This document shows, in pieces, positions 1 through 10,285 of a stretch of 64,000 nucleotides of DNA (positions are counted from its first letter, which is position 1; each line of letters opens with the position of its first letter). The stretch is from Anthracocystis setariae (lineage: Eukaryota; Basidiomycota; Ustilaginomycetes; Ustilaginales; Ustilaginaceae). Location of the stretch: assembly GCA_928724745.1 (NCBI GenBank), contig CAKMXJ010000004.1:806001-870000 (forward strand), in the 5' to 3' direction. Both the position numbers and the translations under genes were made by a program. Under the pieces are notes generated by a model. That model had not been told where the DNA came from, did not search any database, and saw nothing but the letters and a program-made list of their open reading frames with translations.

Positions 1-2294
1 ACCTTAAGTCCAAGGCGGAGGCCCTTCAGCGAGTGGAGTCGGAACTGGAAAATCTCCGCCATCAAGGCCGAAGCGATGCAGCACGCATCCGTGGCCTTGA
101 GCGTCGCCTCAATTCCGCAAACGCACAGCCCTCCAAGAATGGTGCACTGGACGCCAACGACAGTCAAGTCGATGAGCTCAAAAGCATCAAGAACGACCTC
201 CGCGATGCACGGGCATACATCTCTGAGCTGGAAGACAAAGTAAGCGAGCAAAAGGCGTCGACGTCGTCCTCGTTGCACGAAGAAAGGATCCGATTCCTCG
301 AACGTCAGAAGGCCGAGCTCGAGGAGCGAGTACAGCAGTACCGAGAAATGATCAGCAAAGGCGTTGGTACCAACCTGACCAATCTGTTCAAAAATGAGGG
401 TGGTGATGCTGCTTCGTCGGCTCCAGTCACTCCCGGTAGGACAGCAAATGGTTCCTCGCCTCTGCCCAAGTCCGTCATTAGCTTGCGAAACATCTCGGCG
501 GTCAGGACGCCTCGCTCACCTGGTCCTCTCAGCGAAGCCTCCTGGCTCTACAACGACTCGAGCCTCGGTGCAGGCAATATCGTCGACAGGATTGCATACC
601 TCGAAGGCGCTTTGGACGAAGCCAATGCTTCGATCGATGCCAAGCTCCAGCAGCTGGACGAAGCCGGCGTCGCACATCTCACTTTGGCTGAGCGCCTTGA
701 ACAAGCGCATGAGCGTATCGCCGAGCTCGAAGCTGAGCTTGAACGCCTGCGCATGACTGGCGGACACAGTGGAGACACTTCTTCCGCTAGCCCCAGCAAG
801 AGCGTCTCTCAGCGGCAAAGAGTGTTCGCCGACGTGCATGCTCAACTTGAGGCGCTTAAATCTCGATGGGCGGCAGATCACGACAAACTTCAAGAACGCG
901 AACGCGAACTGGAACGACGGGAACGCGAGCTTCAAGACCGCAGCACCGAGAAGCGTCACTACCAGGAGGTGCTCGCCGAGCTCAACCGATTCAAAGAGGC
1001 TGCAACGTCGCTTCAACGTGACCTGGAGAATGAGCGGGCCAGGCAGCGAACCAAGCTCGCAGAAACCCGCGCTGCTAGCCACCAGAAGACTTCGATCGAG
1101 GGAAGCTTGACAAGGACCCAAGCCGAGTTGGATGCTGTTAAGCGCCAATTGGACGAGAAGCTTGGTGGACTTGAAGATCTTTCGCGTCAGTTCAGGGAGG
1201 AGGCTGCTTCGCCAGGTTCTCGTGGAGGACAGAACGACCGCTTGGCTTCTCGCTTCCACGCCGCACAACGCGAGGTGGAAGCACTCAAAGTCGAACGCAA
1301 TGACCTCCTCTCACAGCGCGCCGAGCTGCACCGCGAATTTGCGGCGGCCAACGAAAAGTATGAATCGGTCCTGGCGGATCTTAGTGCGAGTCGCGCTGCC
1401 CTCGCGGAACACCAAGCGCAGCTGGACGAGCAAATTACGCAAATGGAAGCGGCCCATGCTGCACTGCGGGCGAAGAAGGTGGAGTACGAAAGGGTTGTGG
1501 GGGACCGGGACAGGTTGAAAGCTGAGCGCGATCTTATTATCCACGATGTGGGGATGTTTGAGCAGGAACTGCGTCGCCTTCGTCGTGAGGCCGATCGTCA
1601 GGGACAGGATCTCGAAGCACTTCGTGCGGAACGAGAGCAAGCGCGTCGACAAGTTGCCTCTGATGGCGAAGCCAAGGACCGCGAGAGGGCCGAATTCATG
1701 GTGCAAGTGCGAACGCTCGTGGACCAGCTCAAGAGCAAGACGGCTGAAGTCGACCGCATCAAGTCCAAACTCGATGATCTCGAGAGGTCAAGAATCACTG
1801 CCGCTGCCCCACCACCGTACGTCGAAGAACACTCGTTGGTGGCAGCGAGAAAGATGCACGAAGCAGAGTGCAAAGGCTTGCTCCTTCAGATCAAGTACCT
1901 CAAGCTCAAGCTCAACCGCGAGATGGACTTGCGTGCCGACCTAGGTCACCAGAAACAGTACATCGCGCTCCTTCTCCAAGGCTTGACCCGCTCAGATGCA
2001 GCGCTTGGTAAACTCATTTTCGACCTCAACCTCCAGCACCGTACCAGGGACACGAGGAAACGGCCAAACGAGGTCAAACAAAGGTGGGCCAAAGCTCTCA
2101 ATGCAGCCTCGGCAGTGGCCAGAATGAAGATCCTCGCAAGCAAAGCACAGCACGTCGCCGAGATCAAAAACAGTCTCAACAAAGCACACGACCAGGTCAA
2201 GTCCAGGAGACGTGCCAAGCCTGCTTCAATTCAGCAGCAGAGAGACGCTCTCGCAGGATCGAAAGCTGTCATGGCTGCAAAGAGCAGGAGATGA
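1..2294 (+). CDS. Spindle-pole-body/centrosomal coiled-coil protein with C-terminal PACT-like domain (5' end outside window)
   Basis: The frame is open from the first bases of the window, so the start codon lies upstream and only the C-terminal ~760 residues are seen. Almost all of it is heptad-rich coiled coil (long runs of E, R, L, Q, A), interrupted near residues 115-165 by a Ser/Pro/Gly-rich linker. Near the end, around bases 1880-2040, is a conserved block (KYLKLKLNREMDLRADLGHQ, then KQYIALLLQGL) that matches the PACT (pericentrin-AKAP450 centrosomal targeting) domain of fungal Pcp1/Spc110-type proteins. That domain anchors gamma-tubulin-complex receptors to the spindle pole body. A basic tail (RRRAKP, AAKSRR) follows and may bind calmodulin or nucleic acid. 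The family call rests on the PACT-like block; the coiled coil alone would be uninformative. The downstream DDHD gene is convergent, 128 bp away. Confidence 0.8.
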   Translation, partial: LKSKAEALQRVESELENLRHQGRSDAARIRGLERRLNSANAQPSKNGALDANDSQVDELKSIKNDLRDARAYISELEDKVSEQKASTSSSLHEERIRFLERQKAELEERVQQYREMISKGVGTNLTNLFKNEGGDAASSAPVTPGRTANGSSPLPKSVISLRNISAVRTPRSPGPLSEASWLYNDSSLGAGNIVDRIAYLEGALDEANASIDAKLQQLDEAGVAHLTLAERLEQAHERIAELEAELERLRMTGGHSGDTSSASPSKSVSQRQRVFADVHAQLEALKSRWAADHDKLQERERELERRERELQDRSTEKRHYQEVLAELNRFKEAATSLQRDLENERARQRTKLAETRAASHQKTSIEGSLTRTQAELDAVKRQLDEKLGGLEDLSRQFREEAASPGSRGGQNDRLASRFHAAQREVEALKVERNDLLSQRAELHREFAAANEKYESVLADLSASRAALAEHQAQLDEQITQMEAAHAALRAKKVEYERVVGDRDRLKAERDLIIHDVGMFEQELRRLRREADRQGQDLEALRAEREQARRQVASDGEAKDRERAEFMVQVRTLVDQLKSKTAEVDRIKSKLDDLERSRITAAAPPPYVEEHSLVAARKMHEAECKGLLLQIKYLKLKLNREMDLRADLGHQKQYIALLLQGLTRSDAALGKLIFDLNLQHRTRDTRKRPNEVKQRWAKALNAASAVARMKILASKAQHVAEIKNSLNKAHDQVKSRRRAKPASIQQQRDALAGSKAVMAAKSRR

Positions 2295-2422
2295 GGAGAT
2301 TTGTACACCAGGTTCCGTTTCTATGTGGTTGCAAGCAGGCTCTAAATTTTGTACAACACCAGATTATCCGCATCACCATTCAGTTCTGTCGTGTCCGAGT
2401 GTGAACGAGCCCATTTTTGTTC

Positions 2423-5389
2423 TCATTGGTCCCATTCTGCATCATGCAGTCCGTCTTCATCTTCGCTTTCCGTGTCTTCTTCGTTGCGTTGCTTGTGCTG
2501 CAGATCCTGGATCTGGGGCACGATGGTCAGCTCGTTTTTGTTGGTAAAGTCCATGAACAGCTGCGTCAAGACGAACACGGCAAAGTCGCGGTGCGTCCAG
2601 TAGGCCAGATGCGCACCAAACATGTCGAGATATCCACTCAGACTGATGCTTGCCGACAGGTGGTAGTCGATGCACCCATGCGGATTGAGTGCCCGGAATC
2701 GACGTTCGGCACGTTCGAGCGTGTCGAGGTCAAAGTCGTGATCGTCATCGCCGTCGGGGATCAAGGACGTTTGCAGAGCGGTTTCCGGTCCAAGAGACTT
2801 CTTGCGGTCTCCTGTCTCTGTTTCGAGCTCCCGCCCTTGCATTTTGGAATCGGACTCTTCGGACGATTCTGGCGTGGATGACTGCATTTGATGCCACTTT
2901 CGCACTGTCTGAATGTAATCTGAGTCATCGACGATACGTTGTCCAATTTTCCTCTCCTTGACCTGATTCCTTTCAACCTTCGACAGGTCATTCGGAAGGA
3001 CCTCTTCCTCGTCGTTCGCTAAGATGCTCGCCCGACGAACAATTTTGTCGACTCCCTGGAAAGGGTGTTCTCGATACTTTTCAAAGACTCTGCTGACGCT
3101 GATCCTAGGCAGAGCCAAGGTGCGAAGGATCGCTTCAGTGGCATTCTCGATCGAGATGGGCTTGATCAATTTAGCGTATGCCGAATCGACGGTGGGTGCG
3201 AGCTGGAATGCGACAGGATCGTTCGGATTGAAGATGTTGTAGACATTCTCGGCTGCGAGGCAGCCATAACGGCCGATTCGATCGTCCAGAATCTCGGGTT
3301 CGCAGTCTGGGTGACGCCCGGTGCCAGATCGCGCGATGAGCTGCCCGCCGTCGAGGTGGAAGAAGAAAGCAACGGGTGAGCCGATGAAAAAGAGATTCTT
3401 GACATTAAAGTGCAAGTTGTCGTTGCTGCGAAGCGAGTCTGGATTTGAACGTTCCACCTCCGAAAGCGGTGGTACTTTTGAAGGCTGTGCGGACAAGATG
3501 TCTGCAGCCAATGCCGAGCCTAAGGAATGGCCAATGATAGACACTCGACCGCCTTTCTTCTCAAAGTCCGGATTGCGACGACAGAAGAGCCGGTAAGTGC
3601 GGTTAAGCTCCGAAGTGACGGAATCGATCATCTTCTCGCGATGACGGGAGAGGTAGAAAGGCACGTCAAGTACGACTTTGGTGATGACGTTCCGGACTAC
3701 AGGGATGGCTGCAGAATTGGTGATATCGTCAAGCGTGTAAAAATTGTCGTTAGTTTCGGGCTTTTCGTCAAATTCCATAAATCTGCGCCAGCAGATGGGA
3801 ATGAATTGAGCGCGACGACCCCGTGATAGTCGGCGCACAGCGGGGTCGCTCGCATTCTCGCTAGCAAGATTGCGGAGATGCTCAACGTCGTAGACAAAGT
3901 CGAGAGCTTCAAAGTCCTCAGTGAGCTGTTGACCAATACCGTGAATCGCAAAGACGAGCTCGGGCGGCTCGTCCTTCAGATCGTCTGGCAGAAGATCGAC
4001 ATCGTTTTCGGAGCGTCTTTGACGGTCCAACTCGTCCTCAGTCATCTGTTGCTTCATCTTGCGCTTCTCTTCGTCCGCGGCATCATTCTTGTCGTAGCCA
4101 AAGAGCTTCTTGAGCGCCACGAGAGGCCGCATCGCTGCATCGCTTGAAGGTGTGAGCTTAGAGGCGAAAGACCTGCGTTCGTCTTTGTCGCCATTCTTGG
4201 AAGCGGCAGTACGGTTGGGACCATCGGCACCTCCACCCGACGGAGGAGCGGAGCCAGATCTAGCAGCTCCTTCGCGTTTCGAGGCGGAACGAGCGCCAAC
4301 GCTGGAGCCTTGCTGTTGCGCTTCTGCATACTTGGAAGAGCCCTTGCGCCCGGTTTCGCGGCTGTTCTCATCATCAGCAGCCCAAGGCAAGGAGATATCA
4401 AAGAATTGGCTGTATGACTTCTTTTCAGCGATCTGTTCTGCGCGGTCGAAGCCTCTCACGACGATGGAGCCTCCGACGACGGATAGGAAGCGCCCGCGCA
4501 AATCTTCAGAGAAGATGCGGCCAACTTCGGCGTCCTGGAAAGATACTTGACCCTTGTCGTTCATGCTGGGCAAACGAAAGAGCTTGGATTTGTCGAACTC
4601 TTCGCTTACATCCGAGTCGTCTTCTGAACTAGTTCTAGATGGAGCAGAGTCGTACTCCCAGGGCCGAGCTTTGGCGTACGCATGATCGAGATCGCGCGAA
4701 AGTGGGTCGTCCCAACTGATGGGGGCGTAGGAGCCATCTGTGAGGGAAGAGTAGAACCAAGTGGCTCGAACGACTTTGAGCAAGACACCTTTCCAGAAGA
4801 CAGGGTACAAGGTCATGGATTCGAGGTCAACATCGAAGAGGCTGTCTTCCATGACCTCGACTTTGGTGGCGCGTTCCGATTCGGGTTGATCTGGATCCAG
4901 TATAAAGTTGACCTGCACTTTGTCAGAGCTTGACTTGTCGGAATTCTTCTTGGAGTCTTGATCTTGCTCGGAATCGGACACAGGGCTATCGTCTTGGCTA
5001 CCGTCTGCACTGGTGAAGGGGACAAACTGACGAAGACTATGTAGCCAAGAGTTGGCTGCTGAGACTGGAGTGGCAGATTTTGCCTTTCGCTTGGTGTTGC
5101 TGGCGACATCAGTGAAGCAATCAAGGGCAGATTGGATAGCGTCGACGCCGGATGGCGGTGCGCGTGGCTTGGAGTTGACAGACTGCTGCTGCGCATCATC
5201 ATTGTCGTTATCCTCCGACTTGTTTCGCTGACGTTGGGCCCAGGCCTCTCCTCCTAGTTGGGTCCATCGTTCTTCCAACTTGTCGTTATCCCGGGGTTGA
5301 AACGTAGCCCAATTGTCGCCGCGAGCGTACATCCATCTCGCTCGCTGCCGAGGTGGGGAGGATCGGCAAGATTCCGACGACTGACTCAT
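2423..5389 (-). CDS. DDHD-domain phospholipase A1 family protein (PA-PLA1-like)
   Basis: Single-exon gene of 988 residues. The N-terminus has a WWE-like conserved block (RWMYARGDNWATFQPRDND) and a second one ending in FWKGVLLKVVRATWFYSS, both typical of intracellular PA-preferring phospholipase A1 proteins. Near residue 620 is the lipase nucleophile elbow GHSLGS (GxSxG). The C-terminal DDHD domain contains FFIGSPVAFFFHLDGGQ, FNPNDPVAFQL and, near residues 905-950, DYHLS followed by YLDMFGAHLAYWTHRDF, supplying the metal-binding Asp/His residues of the name. Low-complexity acidic or Ser-rich linkers separate the blocks. The family hydrolyses phosphatidic acid or other phospholipids on ER/Golgi or mitochondrial membranes; yeast Ddl1 is a relative. 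There is no signal peptide. The start is the first ATG of the frame, just upstream of the WWE-like block. Confidence 0.88.
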   Translation of the reverse strand: MSQSSESCRSSPPRQRARWMYARGDNWATFQPRDNDKLEERWTQLGGEAWAQRQRNKSEDNDNDDAQQQSVNSKPRAPPSGVDAIQSALDCFTDVASNTKRKAKSATPVSAANSWLHSLRQFVPFTSADGSQDDSPVSDSEQDQDSKKNSDKSSSDKVQVNFILDPDQPESERATKVEVMEDSLFDVDLESMTLYPVFWKGVLLKVVRATWFYSSLTDGSYAPISWDDPLSRDLDHAYAKARPWEYDSAPSRTSSEDDSDVSEEFDKSKLFRLPSMNDKGQVSFQDAEVGRIFSEDLRGRFLSVVGGSIVVRGFDRAEQIAEKKSYSQFFDISLPWAADDENSRETGRKGSSKYAEAQQQGSSVGARSASKREGAARSGSAPPSGGGADGPNRTAASKNGDKDERRSFASKLTPSSDAAMRPLVALKKLFGYDKNDAADEEKRKMKQQMTEDELDRQRRSENDVDLLPDDLKDEPPELVFAIHGIGQQLTEDFEALDFVYDVEHLRNLASENASDPAVRRLSRGRRAQFIPICWRRFMEFDEKPETNDNFYTLDDITNSAAIPVVRNVITKVVLDVPFYLSRHREKMIDSVTSELNRTYRLFCRRNPDFEKKGGRVSIIGHSLGSALAADILSAQPSKVPPLSEVERSNPDSLRSNDNLHFNVKNLFFIGSPVAFFFHLDGGQLIARSGTGRHPDCEPEILDDRIGRYGCLAAENVYNIFNPNDPVAFQLAPTVDSAYAKLIKPISIENATEAILRTLALPRISVSRVFEKYREHPFQGVDKIVRRASILANDEEEVLPNDLSKVERNQVKERKIGQRIVDDSDYIQTVRKWHQMQSSTPESSEESDSKMQGRELETETGDRKKSLGPETALQTSLIPDGDDDHDFDLDTLERAERRFRALNPHGCIDYHLSASISLSGYLDMFGAHLAYWTHRDFAVFVLTQLFMDFTNKNELTIVPQIQDLQHKQRNEEDTESEDEDGLHDAEWDQ

Positions 5390-6094
5390 CCCAAAGTTAA
5401 TTTGAAGCTGCGGCTAAGCTCGAGGTGTGAATGGTCACGAGGCAGATGATTCAATGCGGTAAAGATATCATTATATTTTGTCTTTCTGTGAATTCGAATC
5501 AAAGCTGTTGGCGCAACATGCTCTACCTCTTGGGCACAAGTGCATCTTTTTTGGAGCACAATGACGAAAAGCTGCCTGTCAAACTGGCATCGTGCAGATG
5601 ACCCGATCAGATCAGGAAATCCCCGATGTTTGGGCTCGCTCCTCGTGAAAATAAGGTGGAAATTGCAGAAACCGCCGAAAGAGAGGAAAGAGCTGCCGGC
5701 GTGAGTTGCATGAAACAGACAAGAGAGGGGAGATTGCAGCCTCGGTTGCGAATACAGTAATTGGGTGGCGGAAAGGCTGTGTTCAGTCAATTTTGATCGA
5801 ACGTTAAGTATTGTGATTGTTGCCCGCCGAGCCAATCCAATCAAACAGGTTTCTCTTTGGATTTGAGCGCTGCCCGCTGCTGCAAAGCATTGTTGCCTAC
5901 TCACTGTATATTGCCATTCACGCCAATTTCCATCTGCTCAGCCACCCGCCACCATCCTCGACCCAGCCACGCCCATCATCCGTCTTCACATCCTACTCAC
6001 ATGCACTAAACCAGCCTCTCCTCTGCGCTTCCGCCTACCAACACCATACCAGGTGGGGCGTCACGTGCGCAGCTGCATCCAAATACGAACCCGC
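5390..6094. other. Divergent intergenic/promoter region
   Basis: About 700 bp between the DDHD lipase start (minus strand) and the small membrane protein (plus strand). I see no conserved coding signal. The part nearest the plus-strand gene is C/T-rich (for example around 5940-6040), as is usual for promoters and 5' leaders of this genome. Confidence 0.5.
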
Positions 6095-7036
6095 ATGTTC
6101 CGTGGCCGAGCGCATCTTGCGCCGTTGTTGATTCTCGGTCTCGCTCCCCTTTTGGCCTCAGCATCAGTTACGAATCAAGATTTAGGCGCTTCTCATTACT
6201 CCCATGAACCAGGCTCTTCCAACATGTCGACACGAGCCGACGCTGTTGCGCCTTCGCATTCCTTCTGGGACAACTTGAGCAGGCATTGGACACAGGCAGA
6301 CAGCACTAAGCAGACCTTGATGGCCGTCTTCCTCATCGTCCAGCTTGTTGGCCTCTTCTGCGCCATCAAAGGCTCACTTGACAAGCTTTTTGGCAGACGT
6401 GCAGAATACCGTAACAAACGAACCAAGCGATTTGCGCGTAGGGCTGCTGTCGCCGCAGCTGGTGGCTACGCCAAGTCCGGTATCCCTCTCAGCCATCAGC
6501 GTCCTCTGTACCGACCTGATCCCAAGCCTCGGCTGCCTCCACGACCTTCTCAAGATCATCCATTGATGCGGCCATCGCCCTTGGCACCCGAGGCAAGTTT
6601 CCAGACCAGTCCCACCGGAGAAATCATCTTGCCTTCGTGGTCCGAGTCTGGACCCACACCCCTCAAAGTCATCGTTGAAGAGCCCGAGGAGGGTCTGTCG
6701 CGCAGTAACACTCCCGTCTCTTCCCGCTCGCAGTCGCCGTTGTCATATCGCGACTCGACGCACTCCTCAATTTCAGCTCCGCCCCACGACACAGCTGCGA
6801 TCGGCTGGTCGCATCGTACCACCTCGTCTAGAGACAGCACTTCGCTCAGGTGTAGAGAACGCACTGAACTTGCGATGCTCCCCTTCACCATCGACCGTTC
6901 ATCTACTCCCGATACTCGTCTCGAAGATGTCAAACGTCCGTTCAATCGTCCTACCGCTCCTCACTTCTCACCTCCGGCTTCCTACACAGAACTTCCCGCC
7001 TTTACTGCCACAATGCAGAACTCATCTCCAGCCTAG
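6095..7036 (+). CDS. Predicted small single-pass membrane protein with signal peptide (function unknown)
   Basis: 313 residues from the ATG at 6095. An in-frame ATG at 6053 would add 14 residues before the hydrophobic leader and is less likely. The N-terminus (MFRGRAHLAPLLILGLAPLL then ASAS) looks like a secretory signal peptide with cleavage near ASAS-V. A second hydrophobic stretch, TLMAVFLIVQLVGLFCAI, near residues 75-92, is a transmembrane helix. It is followed by a positively charged stop (KLFGRRAEYRNKRTKRFARR), predicting a short lumenal N-terminal part and a ~210-residue cytosolic tail. The tail is Ser/Pro/Arg-rich and probably disordered, with many SP/TP sites (SNTPVSSRSQSPLSYRDST). 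I do not recognise a family, so no function is proposed. Confidence 0.65.
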   Translation: MFRGRAHLAPLLILGLAPLLASASVTNQDLGASHYSHEPGSSNMSTRADAVAPSHSFWDNLSRHWTQADSTKQTLMAVFLIVQLVGLFCAIKGSLDKLFGRRAEYRNKRTKRFARRAAVAAAGGYAKSGIPLSHQRPLYRPDPKPRLPPRPSQDHPLMRPSPLAPEASFQTSPTGEIILPSWSESGPTPLKVIVEEPEEGLSRSNTPVSSRSQSPLSYRDSTHSSISAPPHDTAAIGWSHRTTSSRDSTSLRCRERTELAMLPFTIDRSSTPDTRLEDVKRPFNRPTAPHFSPPASYTELPAFTATMQNSSPA

Positions 7037-7511
7037 TTCAGGCTTCTGCCCCAGCAACGATATACCCTCTTCAAATTTCCTTACTCAGCATCTCGCAGCA
7101 TCAAAGCATCAGTCATCTCTAATCAGCATTTGTTCTCGCTCCTAGCTCCTTGCTTCGTCCTCGCCCTTGTTCCTAGTACGACCCACCCCTTGATACATCT
7201 CCTTCCTTTCTCGGCTCTGCCTCCTCTCTGCTTAGTTCAGCCATGTAGATAATCTTCCGAGCAAAAATGCGCCACAGAATTCACCTTCAGTTCATATTGG
7301 TTCACCCATGCGCTCGCAACTCTTGCTGAAAATAATGAGAGCCCGTTGATTCCCACGTCCCTGACTGTTTCACATGCCTTGCTACCTGTTCGAGCTCGGA
7401 CATGCTGCGTCTATCATGTTGATGCATTCTAGCACTGATGTACTGCGCCGGTCTTGCCACTCGCCATGTCGGAGATTGCGGTCCAAACTGTGAAGGGAGA
7501 AGAGGGCATTG
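7037..7511. other. Convergent 3' intergenic region
   Basis: About 475 bp between the tail ends of the membrane-protein gene and the amino acid transporter gene. No conserved reading frame or structured element is evident; it probably contains the two 3' UTRs. Confidence 0.5.
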
Positions 7512-9623
7512 TCAGAAACGCGTCAACTCTTTCCTCGGTCCTCGGAGAATCGACGTAAACATACCGCTGATAATAAGTACGATTGAGCCAAAGATAGCAC
7601 AGGCAACACTCAGAGGTCTTGTCGATTGCCACCACTTTCGGTTTGCTGCTGCCGGTCGGAATCGCAAACTCGCGCCTGGGCGTAGTGGTAACTCGACGTC
7701 GTCGACATCCACAGAGTCTCTCGCGGCAAAGTTACCTACTGCGGTCCGGCCACCCTCCATCTGTTCCAGACGGTCGAGTGTTGCGGGCTCTGCGTCTTCG
7801 GCTCCATCGTACTCGTGGGATCGGATGGGGTTTGGCCCGCGATCTATCGAGCCATTTGACTGATCAAATAGCGTCTCGCTCTCTTCTTGCCCATTTGCTT
7901 GGCCATTGCTGTACGCTCCCGAATTGGTAATCTGGTCGCGGTCACGCCAAGAAGAGCTGGTCAGGTGAGGCAGATCGGCAGTGGGTACACGCTTTCCCGT
8001 CTCACTGGTTAGCTTGAGATAGCAAAGACTCGGGAAGATGAAGGCCAAGGCGGTCGCGCTGAGACCACCGGTGAGCTCCAGAACGATGCCGAGATCGCAA
8101 GTTAGGAGCGAGATGATCATGGCTGTTACGACCAAGCTGGAAGTGAAGATGAGATGGCGGTTCCTGTCAAACTCTCCGGCGAAGAAGTAGGTCTCGAGCA
8201 CCTCGCGACAAACGAAACATTCGAGTGGTAGAGTGGTGAGCATGTTGAGACCGAACAGACCACGAGCAATGTTGACGATGAGATCGTCGTTGGGGAAATT
8301 GTTGAGGACATTGCTGAGCGTCTTTTCTTCAAAGCTCCAGTAGCCTGCGACACTCATGGTGATGGTAGCAGCTGCGGCAATGATGGTCGAGTAATGCGTT
8401 ACCTGGCCGAACTTGTTCATGGAAGGCTCCTTCAATGAGCCGTAAATGAGCAAGGAGTTGTGGTGGCAGACGAAGGCAAAGCTGATGACCGAGATGGAGC
8501 GGACAAGATTTGAGACGTCGACAAAGGTGAAGCGTAGACTTGGATCACCTTTTAGTTCGGCAGGCATTGCTGGACCGCGGATCGTGACGGCCACGATGAT
8601 GACGACCATGGACACCAGGGCGATTGCGCTTGCTTTGCTGAGCTTTTCGATGTTACGGTAGAGGGAGAGAGGATAGGAAACGGCCAGAGTGAAGAAGGTG
8701 ATGACGAACTGGCGATTGGCAAGAAAGCTGCCGGCCAAGGCCGGGAAAAGCATCTTGATGACATGCGGAATGGTATCACCCACAACGACGCAGAAGGCGC
8801 ACATGCCTCCAAAACCGAAGGCAAACTGAAAGATGGAGACGGCCGTTTTCCCGTTGCGTCCAAAGCAATGCTCCATGATCTCGATGTAGGTGATACGCCC
8901 GCTCAGCTTGGCGTTGAGCACAATGAGTCGAATGGTCCAGTCGGTGAGGAAAGAGAGGCCGACGAGCAATACCAAGCCGGCTACAAAGCCAGACTCTCGC
9001 ATGGAATAAGGGAGACCGACGATACCGGCGCCGAGAATGCTGTTGGCCATGTTGACAGTAGCATCAAAGACGCCTGCGCCCCTTTTCAGCCAATCAGGGA
9101 TGCCTTCGCCGTCCCACCCAGGAACGCCCAGCGATTGACCGATCGCACGTATATCTTGACCAAAGCCATCGAGGGAGGTGCGGATACGTCTGCCCGGTAT
9201 GCGGTCGATTAGCGACTGAGGCCCGGATCTGTCTCTGCTGACTCGATCTGACGAGTCGGCGACAGAAGTATACATAGGACCTTGGCTAGGTCGAAGACCG
9301 ATATGCGATGCTTGAATGGCGACGATGTCTCCTTCGTCGTCAATATCGTCAGAATCGGCTTCGAACTGTGCCTCTTTGGATGACGTGGTGCTTTTCAGTG
9401 ACAAGGGAGCACGAGCTGTGCCTGCAGCGCTGGAATAAGAAGGAAGATCCGTGCTCGAAGAGGACGACGATGAGGGATGTGGAAGATTCGATGATGAGGT
9501 GTCTGTCGGTGCATCCATACTTTCGGCGTCCAATGAGAAGACGATGTCGTTCATGGCGCTCGGGCCGTCTGGGCGCGACGATGCGCGCGTGGGGCTGTAA
9601 TTCATTGCGAACGATTGCACCAC
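7512..9623 (-). CDS. Vacuolar-type amino acid transporter, AAAP/SLC38 family (AVT-like)
   Basis: Single exon, 703 residues. A soluble, Ser-rich and acidic N-terminal region of ~190 residues precedes a transporter core opening with VNMANSILGAGIVGLPYSM, the signature first helix of the amino acid/auxin permease family. Further helices follow (for example GLVLLVGLSFLTDWTIRLIV, FGGMCAFCVVVGDTIPHVI, ASAIALVSMVVIIVAVTI, ELTGGLSATALAFIFPSLCY), with about eleven expected in total. The final helix, near the C-terminus (CAIFGSIVLIISGMF), follows a ~90-residue hydrophilic insert before helix 11. By homology it should be a proton-coupled amino acid transporter, probably vacuolar (yeast AVT2/5/6/7 group); substrate and direction cannot be read from sequence. 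It is divergent from the eIF2B-gamma gene with a 662-bp shared promoter. Confidence 0.85.
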   Translation of the reverse strand: MVQSFAMNYSPTRASSRPDGPSAMNDIVFSLDAESMDAPTDTSSSNLPHPSSSSSSSTDLPSYSSAAGTARAPLSLKSTTSSKEAQFEADSDDIDDEGDIVAIQASHIGLRPSQGPMYTSVADSSDRVSRDRSGPQSLIDRIPGRRIRTSLDGFGQDIRAIGQSLGVPGWDGEGIPDWLKRGAGVFDATVNMANSILGAGIVGLPYSMRESGFVAGLVLLVGLSFLTDWTIRLIVLNAKLSGRITYIEIMEHCFGRNGKTAVSIFQFAFGFGGMCAFCVVVGDTIPHVIKMLFPALAGSFLANRQFVITFFTLAVSYPLSLYRNIEKLSKASAIALVSMVVIIVAVTIRGPAMPAELKGDPSLRFTFVDVSNLVRSISVISFAFVCHHNSLLIYGSLKEPSMNKFGQVTHYSTIIAAAATITMSVAGYWSFEEKTLSNVLNNFPNDDLIVNIARGLFGLNMLTTLPLECFVCREVLETYFFAGEFDRNRHLIFTSSLVVTAMIISLLTCDLGIVLELTGGLSATALAFIFPSLCYLKLTSETGKRVPTADLPHLTSSSWRDRDQITNSGAYSNGQANGQEESETLFDQSNGSIDRGPNPIRSHEYDGAEDAEPATLDRLEQMEGGRTAVGNFAARDSVDVDDVELPLRPGASLRFRPAAANRKWWQSTRPLSVACAIFGSIVLIISGMFTSILRGPRKELTRF

Positions 9624-10285
9624 AGAAAAGTCGTGGTTCTGTCGAGGACCTCAATTACTACTCCGAGAGCCAGTCCACCCAAACTTGCCATGGGCTCGGA
9701 CCTTGGCTGCTTCCAGTAGGGTCCGCCGAGACGATTCCTCCGAGCCGTTTGTCAGGACAGCGCAAGGTCCGACCGACTGGTCAAAGAGGCGCCGGACGCT
9801 TGGTGCCAGTGGTTGTGCTGATCGGGAGGGACGTTGCTGCTCGGGGAGAGGACCGTATGTCCTGTGCGTGAGAGTAGGCCTTATCTAATGCAGCAACGGG
9901 TAGATGAGCGAGCGGGTGATGCAAGCAAGAGAGCAAGAAAGCAACCAAGTGATAGGTTCCGGATAAGGTGACCATCAAGTTCCAGCGTGTTTCGAGACCA
10001 GCCCGGCAAAAATGAACCGTGCAGCTTCAGGTTGTTTGTTGCTTCTGTGTAGCGCACCGCCAACCAGGACCCTGCAAGATCGCCGATGCACCGCCAGGTT
10101 GCCAGTACGGACTAGCGCCGCTCGCCACGTGATTTTACTGTAAAAAGCACACAAGCTCCCAATTTTTTGGAATCGATTCTCTGTTTCTTCTTGATCAACT
10201 TCTTTGTCCACCATCCCATCCTGAAACACACCTTGTTCAGCAACGACTCTGGCTTCAGGTGCTCCAAAAGAGACACAAGCTCACG
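9624..10285. promoter_or_regulatory. Divergent promoter between amino acid transporter and eIF2B-gamma genes
   Basis: 662 bp without coding signal. It contains a CACGTG core (around 10126) upstream of the eIF2B-gamma start, a possible bHLH-type site. That role is only inferred from the hexamer. Confidence 0.35.

Noticed and set aside
516..1268. A 250-codon antisense frame in the coiled-coil gene
   Set aside because: A shadow of the heptad-rich sense sequence with no independent evidence.
5480..5510. A TTCGAATC sequence recalling a tRNA T-loop
   Set aside because: No acceptor, D or anticodon stems can be paired around it. I found no convincing tRNA anywhere in the window.
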